64,000 nt of DNA from Selaginella moellendorffii. Its lineage: Eukaryota > Streptophyta > Lycopodiopsida > Selaginellales > Selaginellaceae. A model generated the notes under the pieces. It saw only the letters and a program-made list of their open reading frames with translations. It ran no database searches and was not told the origin of the DNA. Location: assembly GCF_000143415.4 (NCBI RefSeq), contig NW_003314265.1, forward strand, positions 1,384,446 through 1,448,445. The letters run 5' to 3'. This document shows, piece by piece, positions 39,901-48,589 of this stretch (its first letter is position 1; every line of letters starts with the position of its first letter). The translations under genes and the position numbers were made by a program.

Positions 39901-41167
39901 CGATGGTGGCGGCGAGGATAAAGTCGTAGGCGGAGGACCGAGCGTTACAGAGGGTGGAGCATTGTCTTCGAGAGAAGGTGAAGAAACTGGCGGTGGTGAC
40001 GTTTGAAAAGGTGGTGCAGCGGAAGGGACAGTAGTCGGAGATGGTGGTGATGGAAGTGGTGATGAAAGTGGCGATGCTGGAGATGACGAAATGTTGTGAG
40101 GGACTTCTGGAGCAGCAGAAGATAGTGGCGGCAATGATGGAGGAATTGAAGCCCTTGGAGGTGGTGGAACAAACGATGGAGGTGGCGTTGATAGTGGAGG
40201 AGGAGGAAGAGGAGGAGCTGATGGCAATGGGGGCGGAGGAGAAGGCAAAATTGTTGGAGGTGGAGCTGACACGATCGGAGATGGAACTGTAGATGCTGGG
40301 GGTGGAGATGATAAGATCGGTGGTAATACGAGAAAAGTAGGAGGAGGAGCCGATGGAAGCGGCGGTGATGCAATAGGAGGAGGAGCGGACGATGGAAGCG
40401 GCGGTGATGCATTAGCAGGAGATGGAAGTGGTGGTGACACCATAAAAGTTGGAGGAGCGATCAAAGGTGGTAGCGGCAATAGAGGAGACGAAGAACCCAG
40501 CGCCGGCGGTATCGAGATCGGAAGCGATGGAACTGAATTAGAATTGGAAAACAGAGGTGGTATCTGGAGAACCGCTGGAACAGAAACGGCTGGCAATGGT
40601 GGAAGATTCACAGGAATCGAGGAAATCAAAGGTGGAGGAACTGTCTCCAAGGATTGTGGAGGAGGTGATAATAGACTTTGGCTTGGCGGTGGTGGTAGTG
40701 TTTGCTGTAGGCTTGGAGGTGGTGGTAGAGTTTGCTGTGGACTTGGAGGTGGTGGTACAAGGTCGGGTGCTGGAGGAAGAATCGATGGCGACGGTGGAGA
40801 AGAATCTAGTAGTGGTGGTGGTGACGATGATGGTGTTTGCTTTAGTGGTGGTGATGTTGCTGGTCCCTCGATGGAAGAACTTGGAGAACTTACAGTGATC
40901 ATGACCCGGGGATGCGAATTTAATAAGGCCTTGATTCCACCAACGCGCTGCTGGATATGGTGCCAAATTAAAGCTTTGAATCCTTCGCTCTTGGCGTGCT
41001 CGCTTTTCTTATTACAAGTTGGGATAGCACCGACTAAAGCTCCTGCGAAAGAGTTCCAACTTGCTGATTAAAATGCACAAGTTTTTGTTACCTTCGTCCC
41101 GGGTCGAAGTTGCCAGCAGCAGCAGGAGAAAGAAGAGGAGATCGAGAAAACGAATTCTCCACCACAT
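36970..41167 (-). CDS. ALE2-like receptor kinase with large proline-rich ectodomain
   Basis: Receptor kinase of about 1277 residues. Exons: 41167-41092, 41042-39327, 39272-39198, 39146-38778, 38724-38458, 38402-38016, 37970-37727 and 37669-36970; introns are phase 1 except the last (phase 2), with lengths of 45-57 bp. A signal peptide (FLDLLFFLLLLLA) is followed by ALVGAIPTCNKKSEHAKSEG, then about 500 residues of PPPSP/SPPP extensin-like sequence including a VTKAPSP array. Next comes the ALE2-type ectodomain (CDKVCSDP, CGCVIPMRVGLALEIP, TKVNLVPLGNAFRNQTAYHI, VLYVIYPG) and a transmembrane helix about 783-806. The active RD kinase has GQGGFGRVYSGV, HRDFKSSNILLEDD, DFGLAKA and YVAPEYAMTGHLLVKSDVYS. 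Arabidopsis ALE2 acts in epidermal and cuticle differentiation; it has no comparable proline-rich region, so this is either a lineage-specific fusion or an ancestral form. The exon-7 acceptor at 37971 is preferred over one giving a 30-bp intron. Confidence 0.88.
39429..39555. repeat. 21-bp tandem array encoding VTKAPSP
   Basis: Six consecutive 21-bp units within exon 2 of the receptor kinase encode VTKAPSP or a close variant (the last reads VQNRPQP, the first IKAPSP). Units alternate between two nucleotide versions (GGCGATGGAGCTTT and GGAGATGGAGCTTT on the plus strand), indicating that a two-unit block was itself duplicated. Confidence 0.9.
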
Positions 41168-41189
41168 ACTTGTCGAGAATTGGAAAGCA

Positions 41190-41475
41190 TAAAATCCTGG
41201 TCATGCTCGGGACGGATTCCTTGTGACAACAGCGAATTCCATCCGGAAACGAACTCCAGCAAGAACAAACGGAAGGGGACAAACCAAACAGAGAATCAAA
41301 GATCCGGTCCGGAAGAAACTCCACGATCGAAAAACCATGAGAGGGAGAAGCAAAAAATCCTAGTCATACTTGTGAGGTACCACGAACTCCAGCAAGAACA
41401 AAAGGAAGATGACAAACCAAACGGAGAATCAAAGATCCGGTCTGGAAGAAACACCACGATCGAAAAACCATGAGC
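41190..41475. repeat. 133-bp-period direct repeat upstream of the receptor kinase
   Basis: The segment beginning GAACTCCAGCAAGAACAAA at 41251 recurs at 41384 with about 90 bp of strong similarity, ending in CACGATCGAAAAACCATGAG (about 41324-41342 and 41455-41473). A shorter match, AAATCCT(G/A)GTCAT, occurs before each copy. The repeat occupies the 5' leader or proximal promoter of the ALE2-like gene. Confidence 0.75.
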
Positions 41476-43048
41476 TGGCGAGGAAGAAAATTGAGAACAT
41501 TGAGAGGGAGGGGAAGAAAGAAGCAAAGAGAGAAATCGTCCCAGCACCTACCAGGACACGAGTGTTTAGGTAGACAAACCCGACGAGGCGATCGATCGAT
41601 CGGTGGACTCAATTGGATCAATGCTCAATGCGCCTGGAAACCCTGGATTTGGATCGCCCAAGATGCTGGAGCGCAAGCAAGGCGACGACGCAATCGATAA
41701 AAGCGAGGGACTGTGATCTAGTAGCCCGCGAGAGACACGAAACCTACAAGCTATGCCCCTCTTCCTCCGCCTCCTCGCCTCGCCCCTCTCTTCCTCGCCA
41801 CTCTCACAAGCCAGCATGCTTGCGGTCTCCCCGTCAAGCCCGGCCATGGAGGACAAAGGCGGAGCTACATCCATCATGGTCTCCCGCGATTGGGCCCCAT
41901 GGCCAATACCGTACTATGGGCCGTACGCGCTCTCCTATATGGGTGGGAACCAGATGGGATATGCTTGGAGAGGAGAGAGAGAGAGAGAGAAATCTTTTGA
42001 TTGAGCGCTGTTTGTGCTTGGACACCTTGCGCTGCATCGTTGGATTATAGAAAAAATTTCAAAGCTATGCACGTTTGGATGGACAGCGCGTTAGCTCGAG
42101 CTTATGACCTTCATTCCATTCCACTCCCCCCTACATGGGTGGATCTCTTGCGGAGATTTGATCGGCTATTGCGGTTCGTTTTCTATGATTTTTTTTCTTT
42201 TTTCTGGTTCTATGTTGTTTAGAGTACATGGTGTCCAATGCTTTTTGCAGTGGTGTGTGAGTTCTTTGGCGCTTTGGCAGCTTTCCCAGGCTTTGATTCC
42301 AAGCTAACATGATATTGCTTGTTTACGTTTTTAAAAAGAATCCAAAAGAATTTTGGCGCGCGCACGAACATTCCTTTAGACTTTAGGGTTCTTATGCTGC
42401 TGACATCAAAATGGCGCATTAACGCATGACCACTATTTCAGGTTTTGGATGTTTGTTATTTGGATCTTCTTGGATGGAAATTTTCCAAAGCGCTTAGCTC
42501 CAAACGCTTAGATTAAGTTTGCCATCTCTAATGTGATAGTTCATCTCCCAACCGCCTATCCTTTCCTTTGACATCTCACCGATCAACTGACCAAACGTAG
42601 GAGAGTGAGGTGCAAGCGCAAGCAAGATTTTCAACATTTGCTAGCAATTTGTCAAATTTGTTCATTCTGTCAATCCTAAGTATACGGATTTCCCTGTCCT
42701 TATGAATCCAAAGTCGAAGATGACAGGACCTGTGGAATCAACCAAAAACTAAGTGGGCCTTGTTAGAAGTCGCTCTCTCTCCACTCTCTCGCTTCCCACT
42801 CTAGCACCAGGATAAATTCTAGTCTTTTCCTTTTTCTTTCGTGATACCTATGGATACAATGATGTTCTTCATGAGTACCGTGATCTTCAAGTTCTTTGCA
42901 AGGAATCACACGAGTTCTACATCATATCCATCGTAGTGGAAAAGGAATTTGATCGTTGGTTTATCTCAACATAACTACGAGGAAGCGCTGGAAGTCCATT
43001 CCACAGCTTCTTGTACTTGACATATTCGAAGACCTTCATCATCGAAAG
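41476..43048. other. Gene-free interval
   Basis: About 1.6 kb containing the distal promoter of the receptor kinase. An (AG)n run lies near 41974-41992. Several short open frames overlap on both strands at 41566-42050 but none resembles a protein family. The 42,000-43,040 part is AT-richer with nothing recognisable. Confidence 0.5.
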
Positions 43049-43120
43049 GTGGCTGTAGTTTAGTGGTGAGAATTCCACGTTGTGGCCGTGGAGACCTGGG
43101 CTCGAATCCCAGCAGCCACA
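43049..43120 (+). tRNA. tRNA-His (anticodon GTG)
   Basis: A 72-nt cloverleaf: acceptor stem GTGGCTG/CAGCCAC with discriminator A, D arm TAGTTTAGTGGTGAG, anticodon stem-loop with TTGTGGC (anticodon GTG), and T arm CTGGGCTCGAATCCCAG. There is no intron and no encoded CCA. The genomic base just before the first paired position is G; in tRNA-His an extra 5' G is added to the transcript. Confidence 0.96.
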
Positions 43121-43261
43121 TAATGATACCCTTTTGTTCTTTTCGGATTCGCAGCGCGTGAAAGCTCCCTCGTTTTAAGTTAGTAGGAGAAACACGTCTC
43201 GGACAGCAATATAAACCCGCAACTCTAAAGCTTTTTCTCGGATTTATCGCTCCAACGGTCA

Positions 43262-44808
43262 ATGGCGGCCCCGACATCTCTCCCCGGCTTGATCCTCGCT
43301 ATTGTCACAGCTGCTTGCCTCGTCCACTACTCAGGTACACAGAGATTCAATCCTTAGGTCATCTAGAGAACTGCCTCGGACTCGATCGAGGAAGAGATTG
43401 CAGAGAAAATCGTCTAGAAATTTGCTTAGGACTTCTCTCTCGCTCGATCCATCTCCACTATTTCTCTCTCCATTCACTGTTGGATCCATTTGCAGGAGCT
43501 GCCGGAGGAGAAGCCCATCCGGACAAGTACCTGGGAATCAACTATGGAAGGCTGGGCAGCAATCTCCCCTCGGTCGATCAAGCCGTGTCCCTCATCGCCC
43601 ACTCCACCACCATCCGCAAGGTAAAGATCTTCGACGCCGACCCCAGCGTCCTCCGCGCGCTCGCCAACACGAGCATCGAAGTAACCATCACATTCCCGGA
43701 CGACCTCATCTACCGCACGGGCCGCCGCGCGCTCAACGCGTACCGCTGGATCCGCTCGAACGTACTGCCCTTCGTCCGCAGCGGCACGCGCGTCGCCTCC
43801 ATTTGCGTCGGCAATGAGGTGCTCATCAACGTCGCCGCCAGCGGTAAGCGCGTTCCCAGCCAGCTGGTGCCCGCGCTGTACAACCTCCAGTCCGCGCTGC
43901 AGCGCTACGACCTCCACGGTATACAGCTCAGCACGCCGCACGCTCTCAACGTGCTCAACCCCTCCTTCCCGCCCAGCCGCGGCACCTTCCGCAAGGATCT
44001 CCTCCCATACCTCCGCCCACTCCTCCAGTTTCTCAACGCCACCGGCGCGCCATTCATGGTAAACCCCTACCCTTACTTCGCGTACCGCGCGGACCCCCGC
44101 GGCTCACCGCTCGACTACGCGGCCTTCAAGCTCCGCCGCGGCGCCGGCGTTCGCGACAACCGGACAGGCCTCCTCTACACGAATCTCCTGGATGCGCAGG
44201 TAGATACTGTGTACGCCGCAATGGACGCCATCGGCTTCCCCAACGTCCGCGTCGTGGTGACCGAGACGGGCTGGCCGTCGGGCCCGGAGTCCGAGACCGG
44301 CGCGTCACCCGCCAACGCCGCAGCATACAACGGCGGCGTCGTGCGGCACGTACGGTCAATGTCCGGCACGCCGCTGCGGCCCAAGGTCCCCCTCGAGGCC
44401 TACATATTCGCGCTGTTCGACGAGAACACCAAGACCGGCCCAGAGTCCGAGCACCACTACGGCATCTACCGCGCGGACATGTCGGTGTCGTACAGCATCG
44501 GTGTCCAGACCACCCCCGCGACGCCGTCGCCAAGCTCGGGCTCCTGGTGCGTCGCCAAGGCCGACACCGGCGTACCGCAGCTGCAAGCCGCGCTGGACTG
44601 GGCTTGCGGCCCGGGCAAGGCCGACTGCTCGGCCATACAGCCCGGAAAAGCCTGCTACGTCCCGAACACAGTGCTGGCTCACTCGTCTTACGCGTTCAAC
44701 AATTACTACCAGCTGAATGGACGGCAAGCGAGCGACTGCGTCTTTGGCGGCACCGCCATAGTGACCAATACCAATCCAAGTAAGTGTCGCTTCTTCACCG
44801 GTGGATGA
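43262..44808 (+). CDS. Glucan endo-1,3-beta-glucosidase (GH17) with X8/CBM43 domain
   Basis: Cell-wall or plasmodesmal beta-1,3-glucanase of 461 residues. Exon 1 (43262-43334) encodes a signal peptide (LPGLILAIVTAACLVHYSG); after a 161-bp intron exon 2 (43496-44808) holds the rest. The GH17 barrel runs from KYLGINYGRLGSNLPSVDQA to VPLEAYIFALFDENTKTGPE. The acid/base Glu is in SICVGNEVLI and the nucleophile Glu in VVVTETGWPSGPE. The C-terminal X8/CBM43 module (SWCVAKADTGVPQLQAALDW, CSAIQPGKACYVPNT, SSYAFNNYYQLNG, CVFGGTAIV) binds callose. The last codons NPSKCRFFTGG supply the final cysteine of X8, so read-through is plausible, but a strong donor GTAAGT at 44780 allows an alternative spliced C terminus. 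Codon third positions are very GC-rich. Confidence 0.93.
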
Positions 44809-45194
44809 TGTTTGCTTGCGGTACGTCGTTTGCGTCCTCTTCATTTTTTCTCCTTATTTATTTGCCTGGCTGCCTGGACTGCTCGCTGGCTGCTGCTGCG
44901 GCTGGATTCCACAGGTGTTTGTCTGCTCGCGAAAGTGACGCATAGGAAAACTTACTCGTTTTCTTACACTTGCTTGCACTCTGGCTTGCTACAGGCTATC
45001 AGGGTTGTGCATATCCGTCCTGAAATTTGGAGTAAGCTCTACGCTGGAGCCTGATGAGAAAGAGAGGAAACGGCAGAGTATTATATTTACATTTTTTCCG
45101 TAAAAGAGCATTCAAGACTCACCGATTCATACAGTACGTAACTGTTGCAAACACATTTTCCACTGAGATGTTGCTCGTTCGGCGATGGTTCCAA
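44809..45194. other. Convergent 3' flanks
   Basis: 385 bp between the glucanase stop and the stop of the plastid-protein gene on the other strand. An acceptor-like CTTGCTACAG at about 44993 could serve an alternative last exon of the glucanase. No independent gene. Confidence 0.45.
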
Positions 45195-46423
45195 TCAGAA
45201 GACGTCCTCGTCATTTAAATAGGACGTCCTGTAGGTTTCTCTAAGCCGGGTGTCGCGATATTGCGTTTCCAGCTCAAACTTCTGCAAAAGTTTACGTCAC
45301 GGGCTTGAAAGAAAGAAAGAAAGAATAACAAACCTGTATTTCACCAGAGCTTGTCACTTTACACCTAGAAAGAACCAGATTCCCAGGACGTGTTAGCAAG
45401 CCTGCCTCGATAACAAGCTCGTCCTCAACTTTCCGGATGGAGGACCATGTCCCTTCTGGAAGTAGTATACAGCCCTTCGCGTTTGTCCTCTCCACCGGAT
45501 TAGAAGCCTCTAACACCATCTTGTTGACGCAGCCACATCCTTCAACCTGGAAAGCGAGAGAGTAAAAGCATATAAAACACAAGCAGTGCTGACTTACCGG
45601 CGAGAAGCTACGCCTGATAGTTTGCCAAGTCCCACGTAAATCCGATGGCTTGAGTCGCGGGCCCCCAGCGAAAGCAGCATGCCGGGTCAGGCAACTCTCC
45701 ACAGTTTTTCCAGATTGGAAGGACTCCTCCCACTGCTCCTTGTAGACAGTGATCCCTTCCACAGGCATCCCAAGCTCTCCAAACTTGTGAAGAACTCTCA
45801 TCCTCAAGCCTTCTATGTCTTCGTTTACTAGGCAGTGCTCCACCACCACCTCATTCTCGTTGTCCCAGACCGCTACGTATGAACCGCTGGGATGGAACGC
45901 TAGAAACTTTTGCTTCTCGGCCTTCGCCTCGTCCAAGGCTTGCTCTTGGGTGCTGTAGATGGACACCGTCGTTGCTCCACACCCGACTGTGGGATACAAG
46001 CGAAGCGTCTTGTTGTAGAACCTTGGAGGGTCTCCATCCGCGAGAGCGGCACAGTAGGTCTCCCAGTCGCAAACTTCCACCTCCCATTCCACATACTCTT
46101 GCGGGACTAGCGCCGATGGAAGCTGCAAAGGCTTCCCCTCGCGATCGAAATCCACAGCGGCGCCACTCCACTCCCCTGACGCATTCTTGGAGAAGGTTTT
46201 CCAGCCCACTGCGAAGACGAAGCGATGATCGATTCGATCCATTCGATCGAATGCTCAACGAAAGCATCGTACCTGGCGATCGAGCTCCCACCTTGGCGAC
46301 CTCCGATGGCGCCGCCGTGCTACAGCCGAGGATCACTCCTCGCCGGGCGCGCGGAATTCTTGGAATATCGGCCTTGGGACAAACCCTAGGCAATGGGAGG
46401 GAACACAATGCTGCTATCGCCAT
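45195..46423 (-). CDS. Conserved plastid-targeted protein, function unknown
   Basis: 353 residues in four exons (46423-46273, 46208-45598, 45546-45334, 45281-45195) with GT-AG introns of 51-64 bp that keep one frame. The first about 50 residues (ALCSLPLPRVCPKADI, then RIPRARRGVI) form a basic, acid-poor transit-type peptide. The mature part has WKTFSKNASGEWSGAAVDFD, LPSALVPQEYVEWEVEVCDW and RLYPTVGCGATTVS, then EGCGCVNKMVLEASNPVE and LLPEGTWSSIRKVEDELVIE. The alternating beta-type pattern, with Trp-rich segments early in each half, recalls two-domain lipocalin-like plastid/cyanobacterial proteins of the DUF3598 kind, but I cannot confirm it. Starts of this gene and the divergent neighbour at 46494 are only 70 bp apart. 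Confidence 0.75.
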
Positions 46424-46493
46424 TCGCGCTGGGTAGGGTTTTAGCGATGGCGCCCGATTGAAATCCTCTCTCGATCTCTCTCCTCCGATCGTC

Positions 46494-48002
46494 ATGTTCG
46501 CTTGGATTTCGTGGATTCTCGGCAGCATCTTCGGCGCCAGGAGCGAGCAGCTCGTTGACAAGCTCGACATTCCAGCGGATTCCAAGCGCTTCGTCGCCGC
46601 ATTGCGCGTGCCGGATGATCCCTCGTGCATTGTCTACCTCCTCACGGCGCAGGTACTCTCGGAAAGATCAGTGAGGGATGTGAAGCAGCTTGTCGCGGCT
46701 GCGAGGCCGCATGCCGTGCTCGCGGCCGTGCAATCGCACCGGATGCTGGAATTTCTCGAGGAGGAGCGGATCGCCAGCGATTTAGATCACGGCGTCGTTG
46801 TGCCGGATTCTTTTCTCGACGCCTTCACGGATTTCTCTACCAGGGGTTACAGCAGCGAAAGCTTGGCGGTTTTCGACTTCCAGAGGATCATCTTTGGAAC
46901 GACGTATCATGGCTATGTTCTGGCGGCGAAGCACGCAGCGCTCCAGTCCGGATCCAACTTCGGCGTTCTTCAGGTCTTTCTCGCGGATGCTCCGGAAGCA
47001 CAGCACCAAAGTCCGGACAACTGGAGTCTCGCATTCTCGCGCCATCTGCCATCGACCAGCCGCCCGGAATTCGCTGCTTCGTTCTTCCCGATCTTTCTCA
47101 TGCTCGACCAGCTCAACGATAGCATCTGGCCTCGCACTCACGGATCCAATGCCGTCGCTGCGGCCGAGAGGATCATCGCCGACACCGCCGCAGGGAAGGA
47201 AGTAAGCAGAGAGTTGCTCGACTCGGTTCTTGGATTCAGGGTGACGCTCGAGTACTTCCGGCTGTTACAACACGATATCTCGAGACGAATAGCCATGAAC
47301 GCTCCGCCACCTTTTGCTTCGTCCTACACCGGGCTTCCAGACCAGGAAAAATGCGAGGTGCTTCTCACGCAAGCTCTACAGAGGCAGGCCAAGCGGTCCA
47401 AAGTCGTGGTGGCGGTCTTGGATGGATCGCAGGTTTTGGGAGTTCGGAAATACTGGAACGTCTTGGTGCCACCCGAAGCCGCAGCCATGTCCGACTCCTT
47501 CTTGTTCTCGGCTGGGGATGATACAACCAGCACGGAATTGGACGAAGCTGGGGGTAACTTAGTGGCACTGGGAGCTGGGGCTGCTGTGGTTGCCGGGGCT
47601 ACGAAGTTTCTCTCGAGCAAGGCTCCCGTTCTTGCTAAGCTTCCATGGGCGCCATTCTCGCCAGCGCGCTCTTCGATCGTCCGAGCTTTCGTCGGGCTCG
47701 CAAAGAGAAAGAGCATCGGGGCAGTGCACTGGTCCTTCTACGGTCTCATGCGCCAGCGCACGGGGATGTCTTCGCTGAGGCGGCCGTGGGTGGTGTTTGG
47801 AGGAAGCGTTCTAACCGCGGTGGGACTGTTCTACGCGGACGACCAGATCGGGGGTGCTGTGGAAGCGGTTCCATCGGCGATCTCGGTGGCTCGACTCGGA
47901 AGGGGGCTCAAGAACTTGAAGAGGACTGCTGCCGAGGCCAACAGTGAGACAGTGGACGATCTCTACGGCCCAGCGTATCGAGCTCCCAGGCTGTTCGACT
48001 GA
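46494..48002 (+). CDS. Uncharacterised membrane protein, weakly TraB-like
   Basis: 502 residues, single exon from the ATG at 46494 (an earlier five-codon ATG frame, stopping at TGA, begins at 46446). The N-terminal segment SCIVYLLTAQVLSERSVRDV, then VKQLVAAARPHAVLAAV, has the spacing of the TraB/PrgY N-terminal motif (normally GTxHxSxxS), but the conserved Gly and His are replaced (LTAQ). Around 280-330 KCEVLLTQALQRQAKRSK and VVVAVLDGSQVLGVRKYW resemble the later TraB segment in which family members retain an H/R-rich motif. Two hydrophobic C-terminal stretches (LVALGAGAAVVAGATKFL, WVVFGGSVLTAVGLFYA) could anchor it in a membrane, as in TraB proteins of mitochondria and plastids. The family call is tentative; the gene itself is convincing from codon use and length. 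Confidence 0.7.
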   Translation: MFAWISWILGSIFGARSEQLVDKLDIPADSKRFVAALRVPDDPSCIVYLLTAQVLSERSVRDVKQLVAAARPHAVLAAVQSHRMLEFLEEERIASDLDHGVVVPDSFLDAFTDFSTRGYSSESLAVFDFQRIIFGTTYHGYVLAAKHAALQSGSNFGVLQVFLADAPEAQHQSPDNWSLAFSRHLPSTSRPEFAASFFPIFLMLDQLNDSIWPRTHGSNAVAAAERIIADTAAGKEVSRELLDSVLGFRVTLEYFRLLQHDISRRIAMNAPPPFASSYTGLPDQEKCEVLLTQALQRQAKRSKVVVAVLDGSQVLGVRKYWNVLVPPEAAAMSDSFLFSAGDDTTSTELDEAGGNLVALGAGAAVVAGATKFLSSKAPVLAKLPWAPFSPARSSIVRAFVGLAKRKSIGAVHWSFYGLMRQRTGMSSLRRPWVVFGGSVLTAVGLFYADDQIGGAVEAVPSAISVARLGRGLKNLKRTAAEANSETVDDLYGPAYRAPRLFD

Positions 48003-48589
48003 GATTTCGTCCAAGCTCGCAATCACGGGTAACAAGTTTCGTTTCAAATCTATGTGAGCTGACCATGAGAATTTTTTTTGTTTTCCTGATAGTAGCACAG
48101 GGATGTACATAGACCACGCCAAGGTTCTACTCAAAATCTTTTCGGCACAAGAAAAAACGAAAGAGATATAGAAGAAAGCTCATTTTTGTGAAACTCGAAG
48201 AGCTAGTCGAATTTTAAATTTGAAATTGCCCGCCAAGCGCGTGAGTGTTAGGGTTCTAGAGGTTTTAGGGCGGATGGATGGAGCGTTGGCGGCATCGCTC
48301 TCTTTGTCGTGGCGGCATCGACTCGAGATCCGTCGCCCCCTTTGTCATGGGGCGACGAGAATGCGAGTGCCGACAGCACAGGGATGGCGCCGCGTTTCGA
48401 CTAACGCGATGCGCGCCTCCCGCTTGTCGTCTTCACAGGAGCGCTGTTTTAAGTATTTTTCCTTTCTCTCCTCCTTCTGGAATGAGGCTGTGTCTAGCGG
48501 ACTTCCCTCTCGCTTGTTTTCAACCAGCACAGATTATAAGCGCTTCTGGGGAAGTTTCTTTTCTCGAAGGATGCTGAATGGTCTAAACA
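48003..48589. other. Spacer and probable 5' leader
   Basis: About 590 bp between the TraB-like gene stop and the NT-C2 gene start. It includes TTAGGGTTCT (near 48248) and TTTTAGGGCG, telo-box-like motifs commonly near plant transcription starts. Open frames here do not join the downstream gene. Confidence 0.45.

Noticed and set aside
39945-40412. Open frames opposite and out of phase with the proline-rich exon (His/Leu-rich, Gly-rich)
   Set aside because: Shadows of the repetitive proline codons of the receptor kinase.
41566-42050. Overlapping short frames on both strands upstream of the receptor kinase
   Set aside because: No family features, low-complexity Ser/Arg/Glu composition and an adjoining (AG)n run; more likely promoter or leader DNA.
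42975-43277. 100-codon minus-strand frame
   Set aside because: It spans the tRNA-His gene in reverse and has no protein resemblance.
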